In this document: piece by piece, positions 8,689 through 15,819 of the stretch
Layout of the letters: each line of letters opens with the position of its first letter
Numbering within the stretch: position 1 is the first letter of the stretch
Assembly: GCA_001800515.1 (NCBI GenBank)
Contig: MGVN01000253.1
Coordinates: 42,900-87,980, forward strand
From: Elusimicrobia bacterium RIFOXYB2_FULL_49_7
Lineage (GTDB): Bacteria > Fibrobacterota > OXYB2-FULL-49-7
Direction: 5' to 3'
DNA length: 45,081 nucleotides
Notes under the pieces: generated by a model
What the model saw: the letters and a program-made list of their open reading frames with translations, nothing else
Databases searched by the model: none
What the model was told of the DNA's origin: nothing
Translations under genes and position numbers: made by a program

Positions 8689-9582
8689 ATGGCGGATCCC
8701 AGAATTGAGGCTGTACTCAGCCAAATAAATCCGAAAGTCAAAGAAGTCGTTGCCGCAAAAACAAACACGGCTACGGAACATGTTGAAGGTTCCCTAAAAT
8801 GTTCCGTTCAATCTCCGGGTACACTCAAGATAGAAAAAGATATTTTGCCGGAACTCGATATCCAGGTCAAGGGGGATCTCATCGTTGGAGGGTCCATCGG
8901 CGACAGTACGCTTCTGGTATTCGGAGATGTCCGATGCGCCGGCAAAATTCTCGGCGGCCCCAAAGGACGAATCATCGTCCACGGTGAATTGTCCGCCTCA
9001 GATATCCAAAACGCCTCTATCGAATGCGGAAAATCGGTCCAAATCCGCTCTTCCGTTCTGGATTCTATCGTGAAGTGTAAACAAACGATTTATGTCGGCC
9101 TATCCATTGTCGGAGGAGAGGTTTTGGCGACGCATGGGATTTGTGCCGGCACCATCGGCAACGACAGCCAAAAGGAAACGCGCGTGGGCACTGGTATCGA
9201 TTTCAAACTTAAGATTCTTTTGGATGAGATGAATCTTGAAATCGCAGCCGTAACCGCCAAGGTCGCGCAGATACGCGCCTCCGTTGACAACCTGGAAAAT
9301 CGGCATAAAAACACCTACAGCGGCCTGCCCTATTATCAGAAAAAACTCTTGGAATCCTCAGCCGCCTCTTTGGAAAGACTCGAGAAACAAGTCGGCGGAT
9401 TATCTGAAAGACGAATAAAACTTGAAAGCAAGATTGAAAAAATAACCGGTTCTTTTATTGAAGTAAAGGAGCGGATTTTCCCGAATACCTTTTTCAGTAT
9501 TCAAAACCGATATCTGCTGACTAAAAAAGAATATCCTGCAGGTCGTTACACCATTCGGAACGACAAAATAATAAAATTATAG
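8689..9582 (+). CDS. Short FapA/DUF342 polymer-forming beta-helix protein (297 aa)
   Basis: Residues ~60-170 form a run of short glycine-rich strands typical of the DUF342/bactofilin-like right-handed beta-helix (GDLIVGGSIGDSTLLVFGDV, then IIVHGELSAS, then ILDS/VLDS turns). Residues ~185-265 are a long coiled coil, followed by a short beta C-terminus (IFPNTFFSIQNRYLL). FapA proteins are usually ~450-600 residues and have an N-terminal domain that is missing here. FapA in other bacteria is tied to flagellar placement and envelope stress, but members also occur without flagella. The start lies two bases after the kinase stop. Its 3' end overlaps the convergent FlgM-like gene by six bases. Confidence 0.85.
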   Translation: MADPRIEAVLSQINPKVKEVVAAKTNTATEHVEGSLKCSVQSPGTLKIEKDILPELDIQVKGDLIVGGSIGDSTLLVFGDVRCAGKILGGPKGRIIVHGELSASDIQNASIECGKSVQIRSSVLDSIVKCKQTIYVGLSIVGGEVLATHGICAGTIGNDSQKETRVGTGIDFKLKILLDEMNLEIAAVTAKVAQIRASVDNLENRHKNTYSGLPYYQKKLLESSAASLERLEKQVGGLSERRIKLESKIEKITGSFIEVKERIFPNTFFSIQNRYLLTKKEYPAGRYTIRNDKIIKL

Positions 9583-9840
9583 CCGATCAAAAAGTTTGGC
9601 CAGTTTATCGGAAATATCGTCCATGACTTGCTCTGATTGGTAATACCCACCTTTAATTTTGTCTTTAATAGCCTGAATCGTCAAATCAGAAGCCGGGAGA
9701 GAAACAGCATTTTTTGATAATTCAATGCGATCCTCAGCGTTATGGGAATTTCGAATAGGTCTTTTCGTAGAAGTTCGCTGACCACTTTTTGCGGGTTCTA
9801 TTTCTTTCAAAAACAGAACCGGATTAATTTCTAGTGCCAT
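9577..9840 (-). CDS. flgM: FlgM-like anti-sigma-28 factor (87 aa)
   Basis: A disordered, polar N-terminal half is followed by a C-terminal pattern matching FlgM: DRIELSKNAVSL, then IQAIKDKIKGGYYQSEQVM and a final amphipathic helix ISDKLAKLF. Known FlgM proteins bind FliA (sigma-28) through this C-terminal region and block late flagellar or motility genes. The ATG at 9840 gives MALEINP...; a TTG at 9855 in the same frame could add five residues, and neither start has a clear ribosome site. The gene is monocistronic and convergent with the fapA-like gene. Sigma-28-like sequences lie just upstream. Family assignment is by eye, so moderate confidence. Confidence 0.65.
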   Translation of the reverse strand: MALEINPVLFLKEIEPAKSGQRTSTKRPIRNSHNAEDRIELSKNAVSLPASDLTIQAIKDKIKGGYYQSEQVMDDISDKLAKLFDRL

Positions 9841-9859
9841 CCCTGGCCATCCCAATCCC

Positions 9860-9887
9860 TAAAGTTTTCGACACCAGCTGCCGATGC
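9860..9887 (+). promoter_or_regulatory. Sigma-28-like promoter sequence, plus strand
   Basis: TAAAGTTT at 9860-9867 matches the Escherichia coli sigma-28 -35 consensus exactly. GCCGATGC at 9880-9887 matches six of eight bases of the -10 consensus GCCGATAA. The spacer is 12 bases, one more than in E. coli but within the range seen for sigma-28/sigma-D. It would fire rightward into a hairpin at 9917-9947 and then antisense to the TPR gene, so any product would be a short RNA. It may be coincidental. Confidence 0.35.
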
Positions 9888-9916
9888 TTAGACATATACC
9901 GGTGCTTTACACAAAA

Positions 9917-9947
9917 TGGCTGGAATCCCGTCCAGTCATTTCTTTTT
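9917..9947. terminator. Hairpin with T-rich tail, probable intrinsic terminator
   Basis: TGGCTGGA (9917-9924) and TCCAGTCA (9931-9938) pair over eight positions with one G-T wobble around a six-base ATCCCG loop. On the plus strand it is followed by TTTCTTTTT. On the minus strand a weaker TTTTGTGT tail follows. The likely role is to end the long minus-strand operon whose last gene stops at 10065, possibly bidirectionally. Confidence 0.55.
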
Positions 9948-9987
9948 AGTCATACGACGCATTGACGTGCGTAATACTCCTATTATG

Positions 9988-10015
9988 TTATCGGCAGAAA
10001 AACAGTATGGCTTGA
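9988..10015 (-). promoter_or_regulatory. Sigma-28-like promoter sequence upstream of the FlgM-like gene
   Basis: On the minus strand, a perfect GCCGATAA -10 (9995-9988) is preceded after 12 bases by TCAAGCCA (10015-10008), a partial match to TAAAGTTT. FlgM genes in other bacteria are transcribed from sigma-28 promoters as a feedback loop. However, the hairpin at 9917-9947 lies between this site and the gene, so transcription would have to read through it or would produce a short leader RNA. Confidence 0.45.
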
Positions 10016-10064
10016 GAAATAAATATAGCGTCGGAGAACTTATATCGTGCTATTTATCAATACG

Positions 10065-11714
10065 TTAGTCTGTCGGCGATAGGCTGGATTTTCTTTTTTG
10101 TTCTTTTTTATCAGCATCTATTTCTTTTTCCGTCTTAACTCTCTCTATTCTTTTGACTTTTCCTTCGATGATAGAAATATTCTCGATAATATAGTCCCGC
10201 TTTGGATACTTGGAATCCATATCCAGGGTCTTCTGGTAAAACCCAACGCATTGCGGATATTTGTTAACAATGCGGTTTCTAAAATAATAGTCCGCCGCTT
10301 CAAAATAGGCATCCGGATTAGTACTGTCAACCCTGATACCTCGTAAGAATGCGGATTCAGCTTCCAGGGGTTTAAGCAACGCTTCATTGGCCCGACCCAC
10401 CCAAAGATGGCTTTCCAGAAGGTCTGGTGCCATGTCGACCAATTCTTTGAAGAAATCGAGCGCTTTATCATTGTTCTTCTTCCGCAGATTGATTCTGCCT
10501 AAATACAAATTTAACTCATAAGAGACGAAACCCGTCTTTCGGACCTCTTCCAATAAGGATTCCGCTGAACTATACTTTCCTTGTTCAAACATAAGCAGCC
10601 CCAGATCCATCCGCGCCTTTTGAAAGTCAGGATTGATTTTCAAAGCCTCCTGGAGATAATATTCTGACTTCTCAAAATTCCGAAGGCGCATATAGACCGC
10701 GCCCAACATATCCAACAATTGAACGTTCTTTGCGTTGGCGTCCAACGCTTCCTTCAGTATATCCCTGGCTTCAAAAAGACTGCTCATTTTAATCAACAAA
10801 CCTGATAATTTCAGGCGAAATTCCAAAGAAGCAGGTTTTTTTTCAACCGCCATCAGATAATATTTCTTGGCATCCTGAAATCGTTTAAGGGCTTCATAGA
10901 CGCCGCCCAGATTCATCAATAAAGCCGGATTACCTGGATTTCGTGAAAAAGCGGTATTGTATTCGTAGATGGCCAAATCATTATCACCTTTGGCTTGATA
11001 AATATCACCCAAAAGCTCATGAACCGAGGATAAACGGGAATCCATTACCGCTGCAATCTTTGCCTCCTCTTCCGCCCGTCTGTAATCGTTCTGCTGAAAA
11101 TATAACCTGGCCAAACTCACGCGTGATAAGCCGTCAGCCGGATTCACTCGAATAGCTTTGATATAACTCTTTTCCGCTTCGTCCAAACGACCGGTTACAA
11201 CCTGCAATTCACCCAGTAGATTGATGAATTCCGCATCATTTGGCCGTTGATCAATGGCCGATTGAATGTTTTTCTCCGCCATTTTGAGATCACCTGAGAA
11301 CCGATAGGCCAATGCCAAATTATACCGGATATCCGGGTTTTCTCCGAAATCCTTTAGCAAGGTCAGATATTGCTCAATGGCTTCGGCATGAAGTCCTTTA
11401 GCGGAATAAGCTGTTGCCAAGTTGATCGCAGCTTCTTTGGCTCCGCTATTCAGACGAAGAGACAATTTGTAACGTTCAATAGCCTTATCCAACTTGTTAC
11501 CGGCAAAATAAGCATTTCCAAGATAAAGTTGATATTCATAACGGCTCGGTTCCTTCTTAACGGCGACTTCCAATAGCACGGCGGCTTCACTGTATTCCCC
11601 AAGAGCCAGAAGACTCCTGATTTTAGCCATGTCAAGCTCTTCCTGGGCAAGCACACTTCGGACAAGCATCATAACGGCAATGATAACTCCTGTCAGTCGT
11701 CTCAGATAGATCAT
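10065..11714 (-). CDS. Secreted TPR-repeat protein (549 aa), last gene of the ExbBD operon
   Basis: A signal peptide (~residues 1-23, ending VLAQ) is followed by about twelve canonical 34-residue TPRs spanning ~30-505. Typical repeats read LGNAYFAGNKLDKAIERYK and LGAVYMRLRNFEKSEYYLQ. The C-terminus is a short charged tail. A GGAAAAAGA ribosome site precedes the ATG, 11 bases after the propeller gene. It resembles the superhelical TPR proteins that organise outer-membrane assembly or secretion complexes, but no specific family is recognised. It probably works as a periplasmic scaffold with the ExbB/ExbD and propeller products encoded just upstream. Confidence 0.85.
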   Translation of the reverse strand: MIYLRRLTGVIIAVMMLVRSVLAQEELDMAKIRSLLALGEYSEAAVLLEVAVKKEPSRYEYQLYLGNAYFAGNKLDKAIERYKLSLRLNSGAKEAAINLATAYSAKGLHAEAIEQYLTLLKDFGENPDIRYNLALAYRFSGDLKMAEKNIQSAIDQRPNDAEFINLLGELQVVTGRLDEAEKSYIKAIRVNPADGLSRVSLARLYFQQNDYRRAEEEAKIAAVMDSRLSSVHELLGDIYQAKGDNDLAIYEYNTAFSRNPGNPALLMNLGGVYEALKRFQDAKKYYLMAVEKKPASLEFRLKLSGLLIKMSSLFEARDILKEALDANAKNVQLLDMLGAVYMRLRNFEKSEYYLQEALKINPDFQKARMDLGLLMFEQGKYSSAESLLEEVRKTGFVSYELNLYLGRINLRKKNNDKALDFFKELVDMAPDLLESHLWVGRANEALLKPLEAESAFLRGIRVDSTNPDAYFEAADYYFRNRIVNKYPQCVGFYQKTLDMDSKYPKRDYIIENISIIEGKVKRIERVKTEKEIDADKKEQKRKSSLSPTD

Positions 11715-11725
11715 TCTTTTTCCTT

Positions 11726-13717
11726 TTATAAAACGATATCGAGTAAACGGGACAGATACGGTTTATGAAATCTTGTCACGCCGCCATACGTTCCAATCCA
11801 GATATATCGGTCGCTTTGCGCAAAAGCTCTAATCTGGTTACCCAGAAGGCCTTGTTGCGACGTCACTCTTTTCCATTGCCGGATATTTTCATCATAAACG
11901 ACGGCACCGCGGAAACGGGTTCCAACCCAAAATAAATTTCCCATCCCTTTTGCTGTCATTATGTTGTTTTCGTATTGCTGACATCCGCCCGGCAGAACTT
12001 TGTCGGGGATATCAACGCTTTCCATTCTTAAAGTTGATTTTTGCAAACGGTAACAGCCCTTTTCCTTGGTGGCTAAAAGCAAATCAGGATTATCCGGACG
12101 GCCAAATAAGCCCATAACACGGGACGATACGCCGTCCATACGAGCCAGCAGTTGTCCGCTCTTTCGATCGATCACCAGGACACCATGACTCAGAGTACCC
12201 GCCCAGAGGGTGTCCCCTTCGGCATATAAAGCCGTGGTTCGATATCGCCGAGTCTCACTGAAAGAAGCCAGCGAATCTTTATCCGCGTAATAAGCTACCA
12301 CACCAAATGCTCCTGCCAGATAGTACAGCCCTTGAGACGGCGACACTGCAATATCGGTAATATCCGCTATCTCCGGAAAACGTCTGGCGGAATAATGATC
12401 ATATTCCCCTGTTGCCATATTCAGATAACCAAATCCTTCATATCCGCCGTAAAAAAGCCGGTGGTTCGACAAGGTAAAACACTGAATGCTCTGCTCTAAA
12501 ATATCATCTGATGCTTCATAGGCCTTTATCTTCTGTAAAGCATCGGATGAGTAAGCATTGGTAAATCCCCCTTGATAGCCGAAACCTACCCATACCAGGG
12601 AATCATCCGCAGCTAAGGCGGCCGCATTGGGACGGGAAAGGGATGGAAAAGCAGTAACCCACTCCAGATTCCGCTTATTTAAATAACCGCATCCATTCTC
12701 AAGTGAACCGAACCACAAACGGTCCTTTTCGTTAAACAGAGTCAATACCTGGAAATCCGTGGGCTGTTTCTCTCGGGGATGGACAAATTGTATCCAAGCA
12801 TCCTGTCTGGCATGATATCGCCATAATCCGAAAGGCGTGCCGCACCAAAAACCATCCTCTTCCAACGCAAACGCAAAGGCACCTTTGGCTGGAAAGCCCT
12901 TAACAGGCTTCAGCGTATCCTCTCCGGTCTGCTCCTGTCGGTAGAGTCCATTTTCGGATGTGGCAACCCACAAGTTTCCCTTAAAAAGGACAACATCCCA
13001 CAAATAGGCATGCGGTGAAAGGGGGCGGCCAAACACATATCGATGAAAGCTCCCGTTACGAGGGTCATACGCATATAACCATCCATTTTCAATCCCGATA
13101 TAGAGCATCTCCCCTATTTTCTTCAGGCAGGTAATACGAGCATCATCATTGCCATCCGGAATAGGAATCCTTTCCGGCTTGGCTTGCAGGGATGCCAAAC
13201 GATAAAGCTCTCCTCCATCCACTCCAAAGAAAACACCTTCCGGCTCCATTTCTTCAATAAGAATTAAAGGCGCCCTATCCAGCTTACTGCCTGGCGCAAC
13301 CATTTCAAAACGCCCTCTTTTTGCATTATACCGGTTGCAACCACGACGCGTCACGGCCCAGGGTATTTCATCGATAAAAGCCACATCATACACTTTATCC
13401 GATCCAAGACCCTGGTCCGGACCAAAACGCTGCCACTGATTGCGGAGCGTATCCAGTTCATAAAGGCCTTGGGCGGTTGCAAACCAAATCCGGCCGCGAT
13501 TTCTTTCGGAGCGTATGCGATAAACACCGCTGACCTCATGGAGTCGTACGCAGGAATCCGGTTCCACCTGAGAATAAGATAAAGATTTTTGTTCGTGACG
13601 TTTGACGAAAAAGACCAGAAATAAAAATAGTACGGTTGATGAAAAAATCAGAATGGAGAGCCAAAACCGTCTTCTATTCCGACGGGTGGCGTGAAACCTG
13701 TTAAAAAGCTCGCCCAT
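11726..13717 (-). CDS. Membrane-anchored Reg_prop beta-propeller (663 aa)
   Basis: The N-terminus is basic (RRNRRRFW) with one transmembrane helix at ~18-38 and no cleavage site, so the protein is anchored with its C-terminal mass in the periplasm. Residues ~55-655 are propeller blades with motifs such as GRIWFATAQGLYELD, DRLWFGSLENGCGYL and RYIWIGTYGGVTRF. This is enough for one large or two 7-bladed propellers. Unlike hybrid two-component sensors, it has no kinase, HAMP or DNA-binding module. Its start overlaps the stop of the ExbD gene by one base (TAATG), which ties its synthesis to the ExbBD motor. The role is unknown; a periplasmic docking surface is plausible. Confidence 0.82.
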   Translation of the reverse strand: MGELFNRFHATRRNRRRFWLSILIFSSTVLFLFLVFFVKRHEQKSLSYSQVEPDSCVRLHEVSGVYRIRSERNRGRIWFATAQGLYELDTLRNQWQRFGPDQGLGSDKVYDVAFIDEIPWAVTRRGCNRYNAKRGRFEMVAPGSKLDRAPLILIEEMEPEGVFFGVDGGELYRLASLQAKPERIPIPDGNDDARITCLKKIGEMLYIGIENGWLYAYDPRNGSFHRYVFGRPLSPHAYLWDVVLFKGNLWVATSENGLYRQEQTGEDTLKPVKGFPAKGAFAFALEEDGFWCGTPFGLWRYHARQDAWIQFVHPREKQPTDFQVLTLFNEKDRLWFGSLENGCGYLNKRNLEWVTAFPSLSRPNAAALAADDSLVWVGFGYQGGFTNAYSSDALQKIKAYEASDDILEQSIQCFTLSNHRLFYGGYEGFGYLNMATGEYDHYSARRFPEIADITDIAVSPSQGLYYLAGAFGVVAYYADKDSLASFSETRRYRTTALYAEGDTLWAGTLSHGVLVIDRKSGQLLARMDGVSSRVMGLFGRPDNPDLLLATKEKGCYRLQKSTLRMESVDIPDKVLPGGCQQYENNIMTAKGMGNLFWVGTRFRGAVVYDENIRQWKRVTSQQGLLGNQIRAFAQSDRYIWIGTYGGVTRFHKPYLSRLLDIVL

Positions 13718-14208
13718 TACATCGGCGGCGGCAGGAGAGAAAATCCCTTTATTCCAACCGCCTTTCCGCGGTCAATGACCCTCATAATTTTTCCATGGTA
13801 GGCGATCATATCGCCCTGAATCATTAAAACGTCCTTCTTGTAACCCTGTTTGACCAATTCGTCCATTCTGTATTCCAGGTATTTATAGCTACGCTCACGC
13901 TCTTCATCCCATTTTTTAGGATCCTCAGAAGAGGCCATGGCAATTTCCTCTCCGTTGAGCTTTAATATACCATCTTGTATTATTTTATGATCTTGTTCGA
14001 TCCAATCCGCCTGCACGTATACTAAAATGTTCTTTTCCTGTTTTTCATCGTTATCCTTATTGGCCTTTCCGCCAGCAGGAAATTTAATAGCAATACCATA
14101 AACATATTGTGCAGACATAATAACCATAAAAAAGATAATACATTGCATCAAACAATCAATCATCGCCGTAATATTAATATCGGCATCAGCATCCGTCTTT
14201 ATTTTCAT
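13717..14208 (-). CDS. exbD: ExbD/TolR-family protein (163 aa)
   Basis: A short cytoplasmic N-terminus is followed by one transmembrane helix, INITAMIDCLMQCIIFFMVIM, with Asp18 at the position of the proton-conducting aspartate of ExbD/TolR. The periplasmic domain (~50-163) carries the usual late TolR-like strand-helix (KKDVLMIQGDMIAYHGKIMRVID). ExbD/TolR pairs with ExbB/TolQ to convert proton-motive force into force on a periplasmic partner. It is the second of two ExbDs in the operon and overlaps the first by four bases (ATGA). Two different ExbD subunits suggest a heteromeric rotor. Confidence 0.88.
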   Translation of the reverse strand: MKIKTDADADINITAMIDCLMQCIIFFMVIMSAQYVYGIAIKFPAGGKANKDNDEKQEKNILVYVQADWIEQDHKIIQDGILKLNGEEIAMASSEDPKKWDEERERSYKYLEYRMDELVKQGYKKDVLMIQGDMIAYHGKIMRVIDRGKAVGIKGFSLLPPPM

Positions 14209-15026
14209 TCTTTTTTCTCCTTGGTACCCCCTGGCTTATGCAGCCCATCTTTGTTCTTTTGGGCGTCCATGGAGGCTTCCGCTAAAGTCACAAAGGTGAA
14301 TTTCTTGATCGCGCATGAAGTATCTTTCGCCATATTGACCACTTCCAAAATGCGCCCATAAAAAGCCTTATCATCTGCCTTGATCATAAGAGGAATCGCC
14401 TCATCAATTTTCTTGATCTCTTCCGGAGTCAAATGCGCTTTCTGCATGTTATCCCGCACAGCGTTCTCGGTGGCAACAAATAAATCCACGACCTCCTTCT
14501 TTTTATTCTTTAAAGCCACCGGAATTTCATCCAATTTCAGATAAGGGCTTATTTCAAAGCCACACCGGGAGCAGTAATAGGCCGGCGGAATTTCCTTGGA
14601 CTTCACCTTTGCATTCCCGTCACTTTCCTCAACAATGGAATTGATGACCTCGACTCTCTTATGTTTCCCATCCAGCAATGTTCCGGGAATATAATCAGCA
14701 CGCTCATTCCTGAAAACCAGTGCACAATTAGGACATTGTGCCGGGGGTTTTCCTTTTCCAGAAAAGGCCACCAACCCTGTTGAATCAGGATGAATGGCAC
14801 CTCCCTTGAGCACCTTTGCAGGAAGGATATAGATTTGGAGTTCCGTGGTGTCCTGTTTGCTTGAATAGAGAATGGGAGGCAAGCTGAGGATATTATCCAG
14901 TGAAGCCTCTTTTTTCATGGTCATAACAAGGATCGCCATGGCCAATAAAATGAAACTGGTAATATCAATCATAGGAACCAGGTTCAAGTCAAGCATCAAC
15001 TTTTTCGGTTTCTTACCTAGTGCCAT
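14205..15026 (-). CDS. exbD: ExbD/TolR-family protein with inserted CxxC...CxxC zinc-ribbon-like segment (273 aa)
   Basis: The N-terminus LDLNLVPMIDITSFILLAMAILVM (stated in two parts: residues 12-21, then helix 22-38) is a classical ExbD membrane segment with Asp21 as the ion-coupling residue. ExbD proteins are usually ~130-160 residues; this one is far longer. The extra ~90 residues (~75-165) contain CPNC (98-101) and YCSRCGFEI (Cys152, Cys155), the two halves of a zinc-ribbon or rubredoxin-like knuckle. The expected ExbD ending follows (KADDKAFYGRILEVV, then KKFTFVTL). Topology places the cysteines in the periplasm, where they could bind metal or form disulphides. A GGAAAG ribosome site precedes the ATG. 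The charged tail is lysine-rich. Confidence 0.85.
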   Translation of the reverse strand: MALGKKPKKLMLDLNLVPMIDITSFILLAMAILVMTMKKEASLDNILSLPPILYSSKQDTTELQIYILPAKVLKGGAIHPDSTGLVAFSGKGKPPAQCPNCALVFRNERADYIPGTLLDGKHKRVEVINSIVEESDGNAKVKSKEIPPAYYCSRCGFEISPYLKLDEIPVALKNKKKEVVDLFVATENAVRDNMQKAHLTPEEIKKIDEAIPLMIKADDKAFYGRILEVVNMAKDTSCAIKKFTFVTLAEASMDAQKNKDGLHKPGGTKEKKE

Positions 15027-15065
15027 TTTGCTTTCCTTGCTAAAGCCCTGCGCAATAAAAAGAGG

Positions 15066-15800
15066 TCAAGCGACTAATGCGTCCGTTACGACCACAGTAC
15101 ATTCTTCAATAGAAATAACGTAATTTTCAACAAATGCTTTTACCCAGTTGTAGAGAATCAGTGAAGGAACGGCAACGCAAAGACCGCCTGCAGTAGCGGT
15201 CAGAGCAATAGCGATACCACCGGCCATTTCATCGGCTTTAACACCACCTGCAGACTTAGCCATGGCTTGAAAGGACTCAATCATACCGATAACCGTACCG
15301 AAGAGACCCATTAATGTGGAAACATTGGAAATAACCGCCAAACCAACAAGATTCTTTTCAAGCCGTGGGAGCAAAACTGCGGCTTTTGCTTCTACGGATG
15401 TGTGAATCCATTCTCTGAGCTCCGACCCTTCCATATTCTTTTGATGCCCTTCTTTGTATTTTATAAAAAGCGTTTCCATAATCTGGCAAATCAAAGTATT
15501 CTTTGTTTTTAGAAAAGCCAACATTTCATCTGAGGCTTTAATACGATCATTGTTGTGTTTTTTGAGCGCTTCTTCAAAAAGCTGAAGAATTTTTTCAACC
15601 TTTATCTTATTTTTCTGAATTAGCACCACGGTCACACGTTCAAATGTAATTCCCCAAGAAACAACGGATAAAACCAGGATGGGATACATCACCCATCCTC
15701 CCATAATGAAATACTCAACGATGCTGGTAGCCGAACTGGTGGCTGCGCCCACAAGAATAAAAAGTACGGCCAAAAGGAATGGTTTCCCGTGTCTGAACAT
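15066..15800 (-). CDS. exbB: ExbB/TolQ/MotA-family proton channel (244 aa)
   Basis: An N-terminal hydrophobic stretch (~7-24) is followed by TM helices at ~32-56, ~152-175 and ~193-217. The long cytoplasmic loop (~60-150) and the paired conserved segments, NLVGLAVISNVSTLMGLFGT and GGIAIALTATAGGLCVAVP, are the ExbB/TolQ signature; TVIGMIESF extends the first. It forms the pentameric channel around ExbD dimers. It lies 39 bases upstream of the first exbD and starts after a strong GGAGG site. The extra N-terminal hydrophobic stretch resembles a signal peptide, as in some ExbB proteins of the FCB group. Confidence 0.92.
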   Translation of the reverse strand: MFRHGKPFLLAVLFILVGAATSSATSIVEYFIMGGWVMYPILVLSVVSWGITFERVTVVLIQKNKIKVEKILQLFEEALKKHNNDRIKASDEMLAFLKTKNTLICQIMETLFIKYKEGHQKNMEGSELREWIHTSVEAKAAVLLPRLEKNLVGLAVISNVSTLMGLFGTVIGMIESFQAMAKSAGGVKADEMAGGIAIALTATAGGLCVAVPSLILYNWVKAFVENYVISIEECTVVVTDALVA

Positions 15801-15819
15801 AAATCCTCCTATTCAAATT

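Noticed and set aside
9916..10068. Possible 50-residue gene on the plus strand, downstream of a sigma-28-like site
   Set aside because: It has no ribosome site, its start lies inside the terminator hairpin, and the peptide resembles nothing known.
15066..15800. MotA/PomA flagellar stator instead of ExbB
   Set aside because: The membrane pattern and loop fit ExbB/TolQ, and the partners are ExbD-type without a MotB OmpA-like domain.
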